A DNA stretch of 64,000 nt from assembly GCA_049568075.1 (NCBI GenBank), contig CP144911.1. One strand, 5' to 3'. Within the stretch, counting starts at the first letter, position 1, and each line of letters opens with the position of its first letter. The notes beneath the pieces are model-generated. The model had not been told where the DNA came from. It did no database searches and saw only the letters and a program-made list of their open reading frames with translations. A program made the position numbers and the translations under genes. Source of the DNA: Gottfriedia sp049568075 (GTDB lineage: Bacteria; Bacillota; Bacilli; Bacillales; Bacillaceae_G). Shown here one piece after another: positions 9,375-17,599 of this stretch.

Positions 9375-10634
9375 TTTTTCAAAAATAGCCCCGTAACGTT
9401 TTTCGTTTCCTGCTTCTTTTGGTTTATAGTAAACTTGATTTGCTAATCGATCTGGAAGATATTGTTGATTTACCCAACCGCCAAAATTACCTAAAGGATG
9501 ATCATGCGGATAAATATAACCTATCCCATGCCCCATATCCTTCGCTCCAGCATAGTGCGCATCTTTTAAATGTGCTGGGATATCATCATGTAACCCACTT
9601 CTCACATCATTTAATGCTCGATCAATTGATGTGACACTAGAATTAGATTTGGATGACAAACAGAGCTCAATTACTGCATTTGAAAGAATAATTCTTGCTT
9701 CAGGAAATCCAACTTGCTTTGCGGCTTCACAAGCCAGGACAACTTTCCATGGATCTCCAGCTAATCCGATATCCTCATAAGCAATCACTAATAATCTTCG
9801 AATAATGCTAGTTAAATCGCCCGCTTCAATGAGCCTTGCCAAATAATAAAGTGCCGCATTTACATCACTTCCACGAATACTCTTTTGGAAACCAGACAAT
9901 GTGTCATAATGAAAGTCTCCATTTTTATCATGATTAAAACCTTTTGAACGAAGAAATTCATCAATAATTTTATCTTGTACTATAATCGTTCCGTCTGACT
10001 CCTTTGTTGAACCGTATACGATTGATTCCAAAATATTTAATGATGATCTTGCATCTCCGTTTACTCCATGAGCAATTTTTAAAATTTGTTCCTCTGAAAT
10101 TTGGATTTGCAAGTTTCCTAATCCTCTATCCTCATCTCTCAAGGCTTTATCTAATAATTTATAAATATGTTTTGGTAAAAGCGGTTCTAATTTTAAAATG
10201 TGGTTACAGCGAGATCGTATGGCACTGTTAACATCGTGGTATGGATTCTCAGTTGTTGCCCCAATTAACGTAATAAATCCGCTTTCTACATATGATAATA
10301 AATAATCCTGTTGCAGCTTTGACCAACGATGAATTTCATCTGCAAATAGAATGATTTCACCGAACATTTTCGCCTCATGAACGATATCCTCAAGTTCTTT
10401 TTTACCAGAAGTAGTCGCATTAACAGTTACAAAACGTTTATCAACCGTACCAGCAATTGCATGGGCAAACGATGTTTTACCTATTCCAGGTTCCCCGTGA
10501 ATTAACATTGAAGGAACTCGTCCGTTATGTATTAATCGATATAACGCTGATTCTTTTCCGATAATTTTTTCCTGACCAATTAATTCATCAATCGTTCTTG
10601 GTCTCATACGGTATGCTAGAGGTTCATGACTCAA
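9345..10634 (-). CDS. rarA: Replication-associated recombination ATPase RarA (MgsA)
   Basis: AAA+ clamp-loader-like ATPase acting at stalled replication forks with SSB; B. subtilis name yrvN. 429 residues from a TTG start that has AAAGGAGGGAG 4-5 bases upstream; longer frames lack a ribosome binding site. Walker A GEPGIGKTS is at residues 47-55, Walker B ILFADEIHR follows, and the C-terminal MgsA domain ends in LPDRLANQVYYKP. It overlaps the convergent DUF2306 gene by 30 bases. It keeps its usual place between cymR and tcdA, but accessory genes now surround it. Confidence 0.95.
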   Translation of the reverse strand: MSHEPLAYRMRPRTIDELIGQEKIIGKESALYRLIHNGRVPSMLIHGEPGIGKTSFAHAIAGTVDKRFVTVNATTSGKKELEDIVHEAKMFGEIILFADEIHRWSKLQQDYLLSYVESGFITLIGATTENPYHDVNSAIRSRCNHILKLEPLLPKHIYKLLDKALRDEDRGLGNLQIQISEEQILKIAHGVNGDARSSLNILESIVYGSTKESDGTIIVQDKIIDEFLRSKGFNHDKNGDFHYDTLSGFQKSIRGSDVNAALYYLARLIEAGDLTSIIRRLLVIAYEDIGLAGDPWKVVLACEAAKQVGFPEARIILSNAVIELCLSSKSNSSVTSIDRALNDVRSGLHDDIPAHLKDAHYAGAKDMGHGIGYIYPHDHPLGNFGGWVNQQYLPDRLANQVYYKPKEAGNEKRYGAIFEKLQQFKKNRN

Positions 10635-10772
10635 TTTTCTCCCTCCTTTACAACTCTTTTTACTATTGTAATTGAATTGGAAACATTTTTCATCTGCACC
10701 CCGCAAATATTTCTTTTTACTAATCATTTATTTGGTGAACATAATAATAGTTGAAATAAAGAAGGTGAAAAA

Positions 10773-11204
10773 ATGAATGACCCAAAAACAAAATGGTCAC
10801 TAGAAGATGAAAACACATTAATTGAACTAGTTGAAAAATACGAAAGCAAAGGTAAATCAAAGCAAGAAGCATTTGAAATGGTAGCAAATATTATTAATCG
10901 GACAAAGACAGCATGTGCGTCTAGATACCGAAAACTATCAAAAGATCAATTTAAAGAAATAAACAAACCTAAAGAAGTTACCAAATTAAATAACCCTATA
11001 AATCCTCCTTCAATGAATATTGAAATGGTCATCCAATTCTTAATGAATTTCGAACAAAAGCATAAAGCTTCGGAGGAAAATAGGCAGTTAAAAGAAAGAG
11101 TAGTTAAATTAAAAATTGAAAATGAAAATTTAAACAAAAAAATTGTTAATCTAAAAATATTAATCCGAAAGAAACAAAATGTATTGATCAATCTAACAGA
11201 ATAA
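10773..11204 (+). CDS. Myb/SANT-like regulator with C-terminal coiled coil (RsfA-like)
   Basis: 143 residues. The N-terminal 60 residues form a Myb-like fold: KWSLEDENTLIELVEKY, then a helix with AFEMVANIINRT and KTACASRYRKL, which resembles the RsfA/YlbO prespore regulators of Bacillus. Residues 95-143 are a heptad-rich coiled coil (ENRQLKERVVKLKIENENL) suited to dimerisation. AAGAAGGTG precedes the ATG. A DNA-binding role is likely; a sporulation role is inferred only from the RsfA resemblance. Confidence 0.7.
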   Translation: MNDPKTKWSLEDENTLIELVEKYESKGKSKQEAFEMVANIINRTKTACASRYRKLSKDQFKEINKPKEVTKLNNPINPPSMNIEMVIQFLMNFEQKHKASEENRQLKERVVKLKIENENLNKKIVNLKILIRKKQNVLINLTE

Positions 11205-11303
11205 ATTTGGACAAAATAATGTAAAACATTCACAGTATATTATCACTTGTACTATTGTATAATGAAGTAACAAAATGCAAGCAATAGTAAGGAGTATAAT
11301 GAA

Positions 11304-11522
11304 ATGAATTGGAAAAAAGGCGGTTTATGGATAATTATATTTTTTATTATTAAAGGTACGTTATCTACACTTTTAATTGTTACCGGTGCTAAATACTTTA
11401 ACTTATCCTATCTTCAAATTCTACTTCTTGTAGTTGGACTATTAGTTATCTCTCTAATTGGACGCCAATTTGTGAGAAGACGTAAAAATAGTTCTAAAAA
11501 TGAGAAGGATTTAAATATGTAA
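11304..11522 (+). CDS. Small protein with two membrane helices
   Basis: 72 residues: two hydrophobic helices (about 8-26 and 34-54) followed by a basic tail (RRRKNSSKNEK), so the C-terminus is probably cytoplasmic. AAGGAG precedes the ATG at a suitable distance. I do not recognise a family. A TATAAT sequence lies about 40 bases upstream, without a convincing -35. It is followed directly by the repeat element at 11.5 kb. Confidence 0.6.
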   Translation: MNWKKGGLWIIIFFIIKGTLSTLLIVTGAKYFNLSYLQILLLVVGLLVISLIGRQFVRRRKNSSKNEKDLNM

Positions 11523-11544
11523 TCCCCTTTTCCACTATATGGTA

Positions 11545-11676
11545 ATGTGTCTGATCAGCTGATTGCTAGCGCTTGTCTTTCGAGGCGCGAAGCATGGTGA
11601 GGAGCGGAGTTAGCCTTACGCGGTAATGAGCCCAACGAAGAAAGCGATCGTTTTCGGGCAGACTGAAACCCCCAAT
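11545..11676 (+). repeat. Dispersed repeat family B, copy 1
   Basis: A GC-richer block between the small membrane gene and a terminator. It shares several exact words, in the same order, with the inverted copy at 30.2 kb: TTGTCTTTCGAGGCGCG, GAGTTA, GTAATGAGC, CGTTTTCGGGCAG. This copy carries an extra 17-base segment after the first word. No open reading frame; probably a non-coding dispersed element. Confidence 0.8.
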
Positions 11677-11700
11677 AATTTGGGGGTCTTTTTTATTTAT
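11666..11700. terminator. Terminator between repeat B1 and the lipoprotein gene
   Basis: ACCCCCAA pairs with TTGGGGGT (11668-11675 with 11680-11687), followed on the plus strand by CTTTTTT. It can also stop the convergent lipoprotein transcript, whose stop codon lies at 11693. Confidence 0.85.
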
Positions 11701-11941
11701 TAGGCTTACGTTTATTCATTTCAATGGATTCCATATCGTTAACGACGCCATCTTTGCCAACCTTACCATTTTTCTCGACAACATTATTTTTCTTTTTATA
11801 CTTAACATTAATCCGATTGGATAAATTATCTACATGATGCTGTTTTGAATCTTTTTCCACGTCACTTGTACTGTTACAAGCAGTTAATAATGATAATGAT
11901 AATCCGAAAGTACAAAATACTTTTAAGGCTCTATTCAACAT
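11693..11941 (-). CDS. Small hypothetical lipoprotein
   Basis: 82 residues with a type II signal peptide: a short basic start (MLNRALK), a hydrophobic stretch and lipobox LLTAC, so the mature protein would be lipid-anchored at Cys 22. The rest is hydrophilic and rich in Lys, Asn and Val (KKNNVVEKNGKVGKDG). AGGAGGTG lies 5-6 bases before the chosen ATG; a frame opening 14 codons earlier lacks a site. No family recognised. Confidence 0.7.
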   Translation of the reverse strand: MLNRALKVFCTFGLSLSLLTACNSTSDVEKDSKQHHVDNLSNRINVKYKKKNNVVEKNGKVGKDGVVNDMESIEMNKRKPNK

Positions 11942-11981
11942 CAAACACCTCCTATTGAAGGTAGTTTTTACATTAATAAAC

Positions 11982-12012
11982 AAAAAAACTGTAGGAAATT
12001 AATTCCTACAGT
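11982..12012 (-). terminator. Terminator after tcdA
   Basis: ACTGTAGGAA pairs with TTCCTACAGT across a short AT loop (11989-12012), followed on the minus strand by a run of seven T, 21 bases after the tcdA stop codon. Confidence 0.9.
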
Positions 12013-12032
12013 CAGCAATGTTTGAGCATTAG

Positions 12033-12800
12033 TTATTCTTTACCTACACGCTTAATTTCAATATCCTTTATTAATTCACGAACTGCATGACTAGCTGCGA
12101 TTAAGCCGGCAACTGATGGTACAAAGGCGTTTGAAGATGGTGGCATTTTCGCTTTACGAATTTTTGTATTTTCATCTGGTACGATTTCTTTACGTACATC
12201 TTCACGAATAACAATAGGACTTTCATCTGAATAGACAACTGTTACTCCTTTTTGAATACCTTCTTTGCGAAGTTTAGTTCGAATAACCTTTGCAATAGGA
12301 TCGTGTGTTGTTTTTGATATATCAGCAATTTTAAAGCGAGTCGGATCCATCTTATTAGCAGCACCCATACTTGAAATAAGTGGAATTTCACGGCGACGAC
12401 ACTCTTTAATTAAGTGAATTTTATATGTAATTGTATCAGAAGCATCAATTACATAATCTAATGGAATTTCAAAAAACTTTTCAAATGTTTCTTCTGTATA
12501 AAACATTCTATGTGTAATTACTTCGCACTCAGGATTAATCTCAAGAATACGTTGCTTCATCATTTCTACTTTAGGCTCTCCAACTGTTGATAATAAAGCA
12601 TGGATTTGTCTATTCACGTTTGTAATATCAATAACATCTTTATCCACTAGTATTAAACGTCCGACTCCAGAACGAGCTAATGCTTCTGCAGAAAATGAGC
12701 CAACGCCTCCAATACCTAAAATAGCTACCGTACTGTTTTGTAATCGCTCTAAACCTGCTTTACCAAAAGCAAGCTCATTACGAGAAAATTGGTGTAACAT
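12033..12800 (-). CDS. tcdA: tRNA threonylcarbamoyladenosine dehydratase TcdA
   Basis: ThiF/E1-like enzyme that adenylates and dehydrates t6A37 of tRNA to its cyclic hydantoin form ct6A; B. subtilis YrvM. 255 residues. The nucleotide-binding loop GIGGVGSFSAEALARSG begins near residue 34, followed by DKDVIDITNVNRQ, the family's acidic and Asn-Arg motif. No C-terminal Cys motif of a sulfur carrier activator is present, which agrees with TcdA rather than MoeB/ThiF. Located just downstream of hisS-aspS but separated by the aspS terminator. Confidence 0.93.
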   Translation of the reverse strand: MLHQFSRNELAFGKAGLERLQNSTVAILGIGGVGSFSAEALARSGVGRLILVDKDVIDITNVNRQIHALLSTVGEPKVEMMKQRILEINPECEVITHRMFYTEETFEKFFEIPLDYVIDASDTITYKIHLIKECRRREIPLISSMGAANKMDPTRFKIADISKTTHDPIAKVIRTKLRKEGIQKGVTVVYSDESPIVIREDVRKEIVPDENTKIRKAKMPPSSNAFVPSVAGLIAASHAVRELIKDIEIKRVGKE

Positions 12801-12889
12801 TTATTCAACTCCCACTATCTTAATCAGATTACAATGATTTAAATATACATGATACAAGCTATTTACATCAAGCTTGAATTAAAGAAATA

Positions 12890-12937
12890 CAGAATTTTTC
12901 TTAATCCTTCAACAAGAAAAAGGAAAGGATTAAGAAA
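12890..12937 (-). terminator. Terminator after aspS
   Basis: A 12-bp perfect stem, TTCTTAATCCTT (12898-12909) with 12925-12936, followed on the minus strand by AAAAATTC rather than a clean T-run; a second T-rich flank lies before it. It separates hisS-aspS from tcdA. Confidence 0.6.
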
Positions 12938-12965
12938 ATTAATTCCTTCACCCTTCCTTTTTATT

Positions 12966-14735
12966 TTACTCTTCTACAGTTGTTTTTAACGCTAATTCTT
13001 CTAATTGTGCAGAAGAAACTGGACTTGGTGCATTTGTTAATAAGCAACTTGCTGATGCTGTTTTAGGGAATGCAATTGTGTCACGTAAATTTGAGCGACC
13101 TGCAAGTAACATAACAATACGGTCTAATCCTAGCGCAATTCCGCCATGTGGTGGAGTTCCGTATTCAAATGCTTCCATTAAGAAACCAAATTGCGCTTGT
13201 GCTTCTTCGTCAGAAAATCCTAAGCATTTGAACATTTTTTCTTGTATGTCTCTTTCGTAAATACGAACTGATCCTCCACCAAGCTCGTAACCATTTAGTA
13301 CTAAGTCATAAGCTTGAGCTTTTACACTACCTGGATCTGTATCTAATTTATCAATATCTTCACGAACAGGTGATGTGAATGGATGATGAGCAGCAAAATA
13401 ACGATTTAAATCTGCATCATACTCAAGTAATGGCCAGTCAGTAACCCATAAGAAATTGAATTTAGATTGATCAATTAATTCTAAGTCTTTACCTAGTTTT
13501 AATCGAAGTGCACCTAAGCTATTTGCAACTACTGAAGCATCTGAAGCTACGAATAAAATTAAGTCTCCTGCTTCCGCCTCTACAGCTAATTTTAATGTAG
13601 CAAATTCTTCTTCACTAAAGAATTTAGCGATTGGACCTTTGAAACCATCTTCTTCAAGTTTTAACCAAGCAAGACCTTTTGCTCCATATCGACCAGCATA
13701 TTCTTGAAGACCATCGATGTCTTTACGAGAATAATTTGCAGCTTGACCTTTTACATTTAAACATTTTACTTGGCCACCGTTTTCAACAGCTGAAGTAAAT
13801 ACTTTAAATCCACTTTCTTTAGCAAAAGAAGAAACATCAATTAACTCTAATCCGAAACGAGTATCAGGCTTATCAGAACCGTAGCGATTCATCGCTTCAT
13901 CATAGCTCATACGAGGAAGTGGAGTAACTAGGTCAACACCTTTTGTTTCCTTCATCATTTTAACCATCATTCTTTCAGACATTTCCATTATTTCCTCTTG
14001 AGAAAGGAAGCTAGTTTCAATGTCTATTTGAGTAAATTCTGGTTGACGGTCAGCACGTAAATCTTCGTCACGGAAGCATCGTGCAATTTGGAAATAGCGT
14101 TCAAATCCTGAAACCATTAATAATTGTTTAAAAATTTGAGGTGATTGTGGTAAAGCATAAAACTCACCTGGATGTACTCGGCTAGGAACTAAATAGTCAC
14201 GAGCTCCTTCTGGTGTACTCTTCGTTAAAATTGGCGTTTCAACTTCTAAGAAGTCTTCACCATCTAAGAAATCACGAATTGATTTTGTAATTTTTGAACG
14301 TAATTTAAATGTGTCATACATAACTGGACGACGTAGATCTAAATAACGATATTTTAAACGAAGGTCTTCTGCTACTTCCGTTTTATTTTCAATTGCAAAT
14401 GGAGGATTCTTAGCTTTATTAATAATCTCAAGCTTTTCAACAGAAACTTCAATTGCTCCCGTTTCAAGATTTTGATTAGCTGTACCTTCACCACGAGATA
14501 CTACTTTCCCGTGAACGTGAAGAATAAATTCATTACGTACAGTTTCAGCTAGAGCTAAAGCTTCATCTGAAGTTTCAGGATTAAAAACGATTTGTACAAG
14601 TCCAGAACGGTCACGTAAATCAATAAAAATTAATCCACCTAAATCGCGTCTTTTTTGTACCCATCCTTTAAGTGTTACACTTTGACCAATATGTGATTCT
14701 CTTAGTTCTCCACATAAATGCGTTCGTTGTTCCAT
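12966..14735 (-). CDS. aspS: Aspartyl-tRNA synthetase
   Basis: Class II synthetase charging tRNA-Asp; bacterial-type with an OB-fold anticodon domain (residues about 1-110), catalytic core and inserted GAD domain (about 290-420). Class II motif 2 is seen as FRDEDLRADRQPEFTQ and motif 3 as GIALGLDRIVMLL. 589 residues, close to 592 in B. subtilis. The start follows GGGGGAAT; a start five codons earlier would place this site inside the frame. 19 bases after hisS, so under the same T-box leader. Whether it also charges tRNA-Asn is not decidable here. Confidence 0.97.
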   Translation of the reverse strand: MEQRTHLCGELRESHIGQSVTLKGWVQKRRDLGGLIFIDLRDRSGLVQIVFNPETSDEALALAETVRNEFILHVHGKVVSRGEGTANQNLETGAIEVSVEKLEIINKAKNPPFAIENKTEVAEDLRLKYRYLDLRRPVMYDTFKLRSKITKSIRDFLDGEDFLEVETPILTKSTPEGARDYLVPSRVHPGEFYALPQSPQIFKQLLMVSGFERYFQIARCFRDEDLRADRQPEFTQIDIETSFLSQEEIMEMSERMMVKMMKETKGVDLVTPLPRMSYDEAMNRYGSDKPDTRFGLELIDVSSFAKESGFKVFTSAVENGGQVKCLNVKGQAANYSRKDIDGLQEYAGRYGAKGLAWLKLEEDGFKGPIAKFFSEEEFATLKLAVEAEAGDLILFVASDASVVANSLGALRLKLGKDLELIDQSKFNFLWVTDWPLLEYDADLNRYFAAHHPFTSPVREDIDKLDTDPGSVKAQAYDLVLNGYELGGGSVRIYERDIQEKMFKCLGFSDEEAQAQFGFLMEAFEYGTPPHGGIALGLDRIVMLLAGRSNLRDTIAFPKTASASCLLTNAPSPVSSAQLEELALKTTVEE

Positions 14736-14754
14736 TTTCAATTCCCCCATTTGT

Positions 14755-16020
14755 TTATTTAGAGCTTACGTATTTTACAAAGATGTCTAATGCAACTTCT
14801 TCTTGTACACCAGTCTCTTGGTCTTTTAAATTAATAACACCTCGAGATAATTCTTCTTCACCAAGAACCGCTACGTATTTTGCTTTATAACGGTCCGCTG
14901 CTTTGAATTGCGCTTTTATTTTACGATCTTGGTAATCTTTTTCACAAACTAGACCAGCTTTACGCAATTGATATAAAATAGCAGTCGCTTCTTTTTTCAC
15001 TTCTTCTCCAAGTCCAATTAGGAATACATCCATTTCTTGTTGAATTGGAAGTTCGATTCCTTCTGTCTCAAGAGCTAATATTAAACGTTCGATACTTAAT
15101 GCGAAACCAATACCTGGAGTGTTAGGTCCGCCGATTTCTTCAACTAATCCGTTATAGCGACCACCACCACTTAAAGTTGAAATTGTACCGAATCCTTTAC
15201 CTTCTAACATAATTTCAAATACAGTGTGATTATAATAATCTAACCCACGTACTAAGTTTGCATCGATCTCAAACGGAATTTTCATAGCTGTTAAGTAAGA
15301 TTGAACAGCTTTGAAATAGTTCATAGATTCTTCATTTAAATATTCTAATATCGATGGAGCTGTCTTCATTGAAGGGTGATCGTGATCCTTTTTACAATCT
15401 AAAACACGTAATGGATTAGTTTCTAAACGATTATTACAATCACTACATAGCTCATGTGCTACCGGTTTAAAATGATTCACAAGCGCTTCACGGTGTGCTT
15501 TACGGCTTTCTAAGTCACCTAAACTATTAAGGACTAACTTAACATTTTTCAATCCAAGACCACGATATAAATCCATCGATAAAGCTAATACCTCTGCATC
15601 GATAGATGGATCATTACTTCCTAAAGCTTCGATACCAAATTGCACGAACTGACGATAGCGTCCAGCCTGTGGACGTTCATAACGGAACATAGGACCGATA
15701 TAGTACAACTTAGTAGGTTGATTGCTATTTCCGTACATTTTATTTTCAACATAAGAACGAGCGATTGACGCTGTTCCTTCTGGGCGTAATGTTAATTGAC
15801 GATCTCCACGATCAGTAAATGTGTACATTTCTTTTTGAACAATATCCGTTGTATCTCCAACACCACGTTGGAATAATTCAGTATGTTCAAAGATTGGTGT
15901 ACGAATTTCGTTATAGTTATATCGTTTGCATAAATCACGTGCAAACTTTTCAATATACTGCCATTTTTCAATCGTACCAGGTAAAAGATCCTGAGTTCCT
16001 CTTGGGATATTAATCGACAT
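14755..16020 (-). CDS. hisS: Histidyl-tRNA synthetase
   Basis: Class II synthetase charging tRNA-His. 421 residues. Motif 2 region YYIGPMFRYERPQAGRYRQF, the histidine-A motif LVRGLDYYNHTVFE and motif 3 GIGFALSIERLI are present; the C-terminal anticodon-binding domain follows from about residue 325. AGGAGG precedes the ATG. Heads the hisS-aspS operon controlled by the T-box leader upstream. Confidence 0.97.
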   Translation of the reverse strand: MSINIPRGTQDLLPGTIEKWQYIEKFARDLCKRYNYNEIRTPIFEHTELFQRGVGDTTDIVQKEMYTFTDRGDRQLTLRPEGTASIARSYVENKMYGNSNQPTKLYYIGPMFRYERPQAGRYRQFVQFGIEALGSNDPSIDAEVLALSMDLYRGLGLKNVKLVLNSLGDLESRKAHREALVNHFKPVAHELCSDCNNRLETNPLRVLDCKKDHDHPSMKTAPSILEYLNEESMNYFKAVQSYLTAMKIPFEIDANLVRGLDYYNHTVFEIMLEGKGFGTISTLSGGGRYNGLVEEIGGPNTPGIGFALSIERLILALETEGIELPIQQEMDVFLIGLGEEVKKEATAILYQLRKAGLVCEKDYQDRKIKAQFKAADRYKAKYVAVLGEEELSRGVINLKDQETGVQEEVALDIFVKYVSSK

Positions 16021-16049
16021 TGTAAATCCTCCTAAATAATAAACCTTTA

Positions 16050-16334
16050 TAAATACAAAAAACCCTCGTGCCTACTGAAATAAAAACAGTAGGGACGAGA
16101 GTTATAAGCCCGTGGTGCCACCCTAATTGAAGAACAATAAACTGTTCTCCCACTTTCATCGTTAACGCCGATTACGTTTATCCTTACTAGAAATCGTTCA
16201 GGATAAAGCCTCGGGAGTGTCTTTCAAATAGTCTACTTGTGGAAATGCTCTCAGCCACGGCATTTCCTCTCTCTACAAGAGATTCTATCCTACTTTTCTC
16301 CGTCTATGGAATGTTACTATGTATCAATATGTTA
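16050..16334 (-). promoter_or_regulatory. T-box riboswitch of hisS-aspS
   Basis: A 285-base leader with the conserved antiterminator word AGGGTGGCACCACGG on the minus strand (about 16110-16125). It is followed by a terminator whose long stem (CCTACTG with CAGTAGG, and CGAG/CTCG arms, 16061-16103) ends in a T-run just before hisS. Stem I begins with the AGAAAAGTAGGA-type region. A GACAC sequence on the 3' side of stem I contains both CAC (His) and GAC (Asp). Uncharged tRNA would stabilise the antiterminator and allow transcription. Confidence 0.93.
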
Positions 16335-16340
16335 TTTAAT

Positions 16341-16369
16341 ATCTTACGTTCGGATACAACAAATGTCAA
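16341..16369 (-). promoter_or_regulatory. Sigma-A promoter of the hisS-aspS T-box
   Basis: On the minus strand TTGACA (16364-16369), 17 bases, TAAGAT (16341-16346). This places the start of transcription about 10 bases before the T-box leader. Confidence 0.8.
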
Positions 16370-16386
16370 GAACAGTTAAAAATTTT

Positions 16387-16560
16387 TTACGAACGCTCTA
16401 ACTGTCTTTTCAAATCACGCACTTCTCTTAAAGTTAAACCAAACTCACTTGCCATCTCTAATGAATTAGATTCTTGTCCCCTATTTTGAAACTCATGAAA
16501 ATCCATATTCAAGACACCTTTTCTACCTGATCCTAGACTATTACGATTATTTATTCTCAT
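16387..16560 (-). CDS. Small conserved protein with helix-turn-helix-like C-terminus
   Basis: 57 residues; the last 30 (EMASEFGLTLREVRDLKRQLERS) resemble a sigma-region-4 or helix-turn-helix pair, and the N-terminal part is basic and Gly/Ser rich. AAGGAGAC lies 6 bases before the ATG. A similar small gene (yrzK) lies at this place in B. subtilis, but I rely only on position for that. DNA or RNA binding is a guess; the function is unknown. Confidence 0.6.
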   Translation of the reverse strand: MRINNRNSLGSGRKGVLNMDFHEFQNRGQESNSLEMASEFGLTLREVRDLKRQLERS

Positions 16561-16635
16561 GCTGCAGTCTCCTTCCAAGTATGTTGTTATATAGGATGTC
16601 CAAATAATTAATGGATTAAACAATTAAAATACTGT

Positions 16636-16795
16636 TGTGAAACTTAAGTAAGTTTTTAGTTGAGATTCCAGATTTTTATTTGCTATTCACTTTTTTATTT
16701 GTGATTCCAGGATTTATTAGTGATTCCTGGGTTTTAATTACGATCCCACGTTTTATTTTGCCATTCCCAGCTATTATTAACTACATCTGACATTC
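16636..16795. repeat. Degenerate ~20-base tandem repeats, family C, copy 1
   Basis: About six to seven consecutive units of the form TTGYGATTCC-GG-TTTAT occur between the 57- and 59-residue genes, for example TGTGATTCCAGGATTTATT and TTACGATCCCACGTTTTAT. Spacing drifts between 19 and 22 bases. The same unit type recurs at 46.9 kb. No coding potential. Confidence 0.7.
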
Positions 16796-16805
16796 TCATT
16801 TCAAC

Positions 16806-16832
16806 TAAAAAAACCATGGTACATACCATGGT
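16806..16832 (-). terminator. Terminator after the 59-residue membrane protein gene
   Basis: ACCATGGT (16813-16820) and ACCATGGT (16825-16832), each self-complementary, form a perfect stem around a four-base loop, followed by seven T on the minus strand. Confidence 0.88.
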
Positions 16833-17012
16833 CTAATGAAATATTCTTAAACTAGATTGAATGCTTTCAACTGATCCGTCAATGAAATACATTAATCCGT
16901 AATAAACTAGGATGATTAAAATAACAAATAAAAGTGCTTTAAAGAAACTTTTGAGGATTGTAAACAAAATTACACCAGCGATAAGGATTAACACAATTGT
17001 AATTATGTCCAT
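16833..17012 (-). CDS. Small membrane protein, 59 residues
   Basis: Starts MDIITIVLILIAG and is hydrophobic over residues 3-45, enough for one long or two short membrane helices with a single Lys-Ser between them (ILKSFFKALL); the C-terminal 15 residues are polar. AGAGGAGG lies 7 bases before the ATG and a clean terminator follows the stop, so this is a translated gene despite its size. No family recognised. Independent unit between dtd and the 57-residue gene. Confidence 0.7.
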   Translation of the reverse strand: MDIITIVLILIAGVILFTILKSFFKALLFVILIILVYYGLMYFIDGSVESIQSSLRIFH

Positions 17013-17143
17013 ATAGTTGCCTCCTCTAAATTCTTTGTAAAAACCGTGTAATTAAGTATATTCGCTCTAAGAAGTTATTATTTTAATAATTAATTCTAGC
17101 AAAAAAAAATGCCTCCTTTTGGAAAAGGAGGTTAAAGATTGGC

Positions 17144-17584
17144 TTATTTACTTTCAATCATAATTGTAATTGGTCCCCAGTTTGTAAAGGTTACATCCAT
17201 ATCTGCACCAAAAATGCCTGTTTGTACTTCGTATCCTTGTTCGCGTAAATATGAATTAAAATATTCGTATAATTCATTTGCGATATCTGGTTTAGCTGCA
17301 TCTGTGAAGCTTGGACGTCTACCTTTTCTCGTATCGCCATATAAGGTGAATTGAGAAACAGATAGAATCTGGCCACCAACATCATTTAATGATAAATTCA
17401 TTTTTCCGAGTTCATCTTCAAAAATTCTTAGGTTAACTGCTTTGTCAGCACAATATTTCACATCTTCTATCGTGTCTTCATGCGTTATTCCGACTAGTAA
17501 TAATAACCCTTTAGGAATTTGACCTACTACTTGTCCGTCCACTACGACTTTTGCTTCTTTTGTGCGCTGTAATAATACTTTCAT
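17144..17584 (-). CDS. dtd: D-aminoacyl-tRNA deacylase
   Basis: Homodimeric editing enzyme that removes D-amino acids (and glycine) from mischarged tRNA. 146 residues, normal for the family. The SQFTLYGD motif (about residue 78) and the C-terminal TNWGPITI cis-proline loop, which reject L-amino acids, are present. AGGAGG lies 9 bases before the ATG; an in-frame GTG overlaps that site and was not chosen. 15 bases after relA, as in B. subtilis relA-dtd. Confidence 0.95.
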   Translation of the reverse strand: MKVLLQRTKEAKVVVDGQVVGQIPKGLLLLVGITHEDTIEDVKYCADKAVNLRIFEDELGKMNLSLNDVGGQILSVSQFTLYGDTRKGRRPSFTDAAKPDIANELYEYFNSYLREQGYEVQTGIFGADMDVTFTNWGPITIMIESK

Positions 17585-17599
17585 AAGTGGCACCTCCTA

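Noticed and set aside
11523..11680. Hairpin duplication at the ends of repeat family B, as for element A
   Set aside because: The terminator on the right is not found again on the left in either copy; only weak C-rich similarity exists.
12801..12965. 6S RNA gene between tcdA and aspS, as in B. subtilis
   Set aside because: The gap is only 165 bases, part of it a terminator, and no long 6S-like stem with complementary ends was seen.
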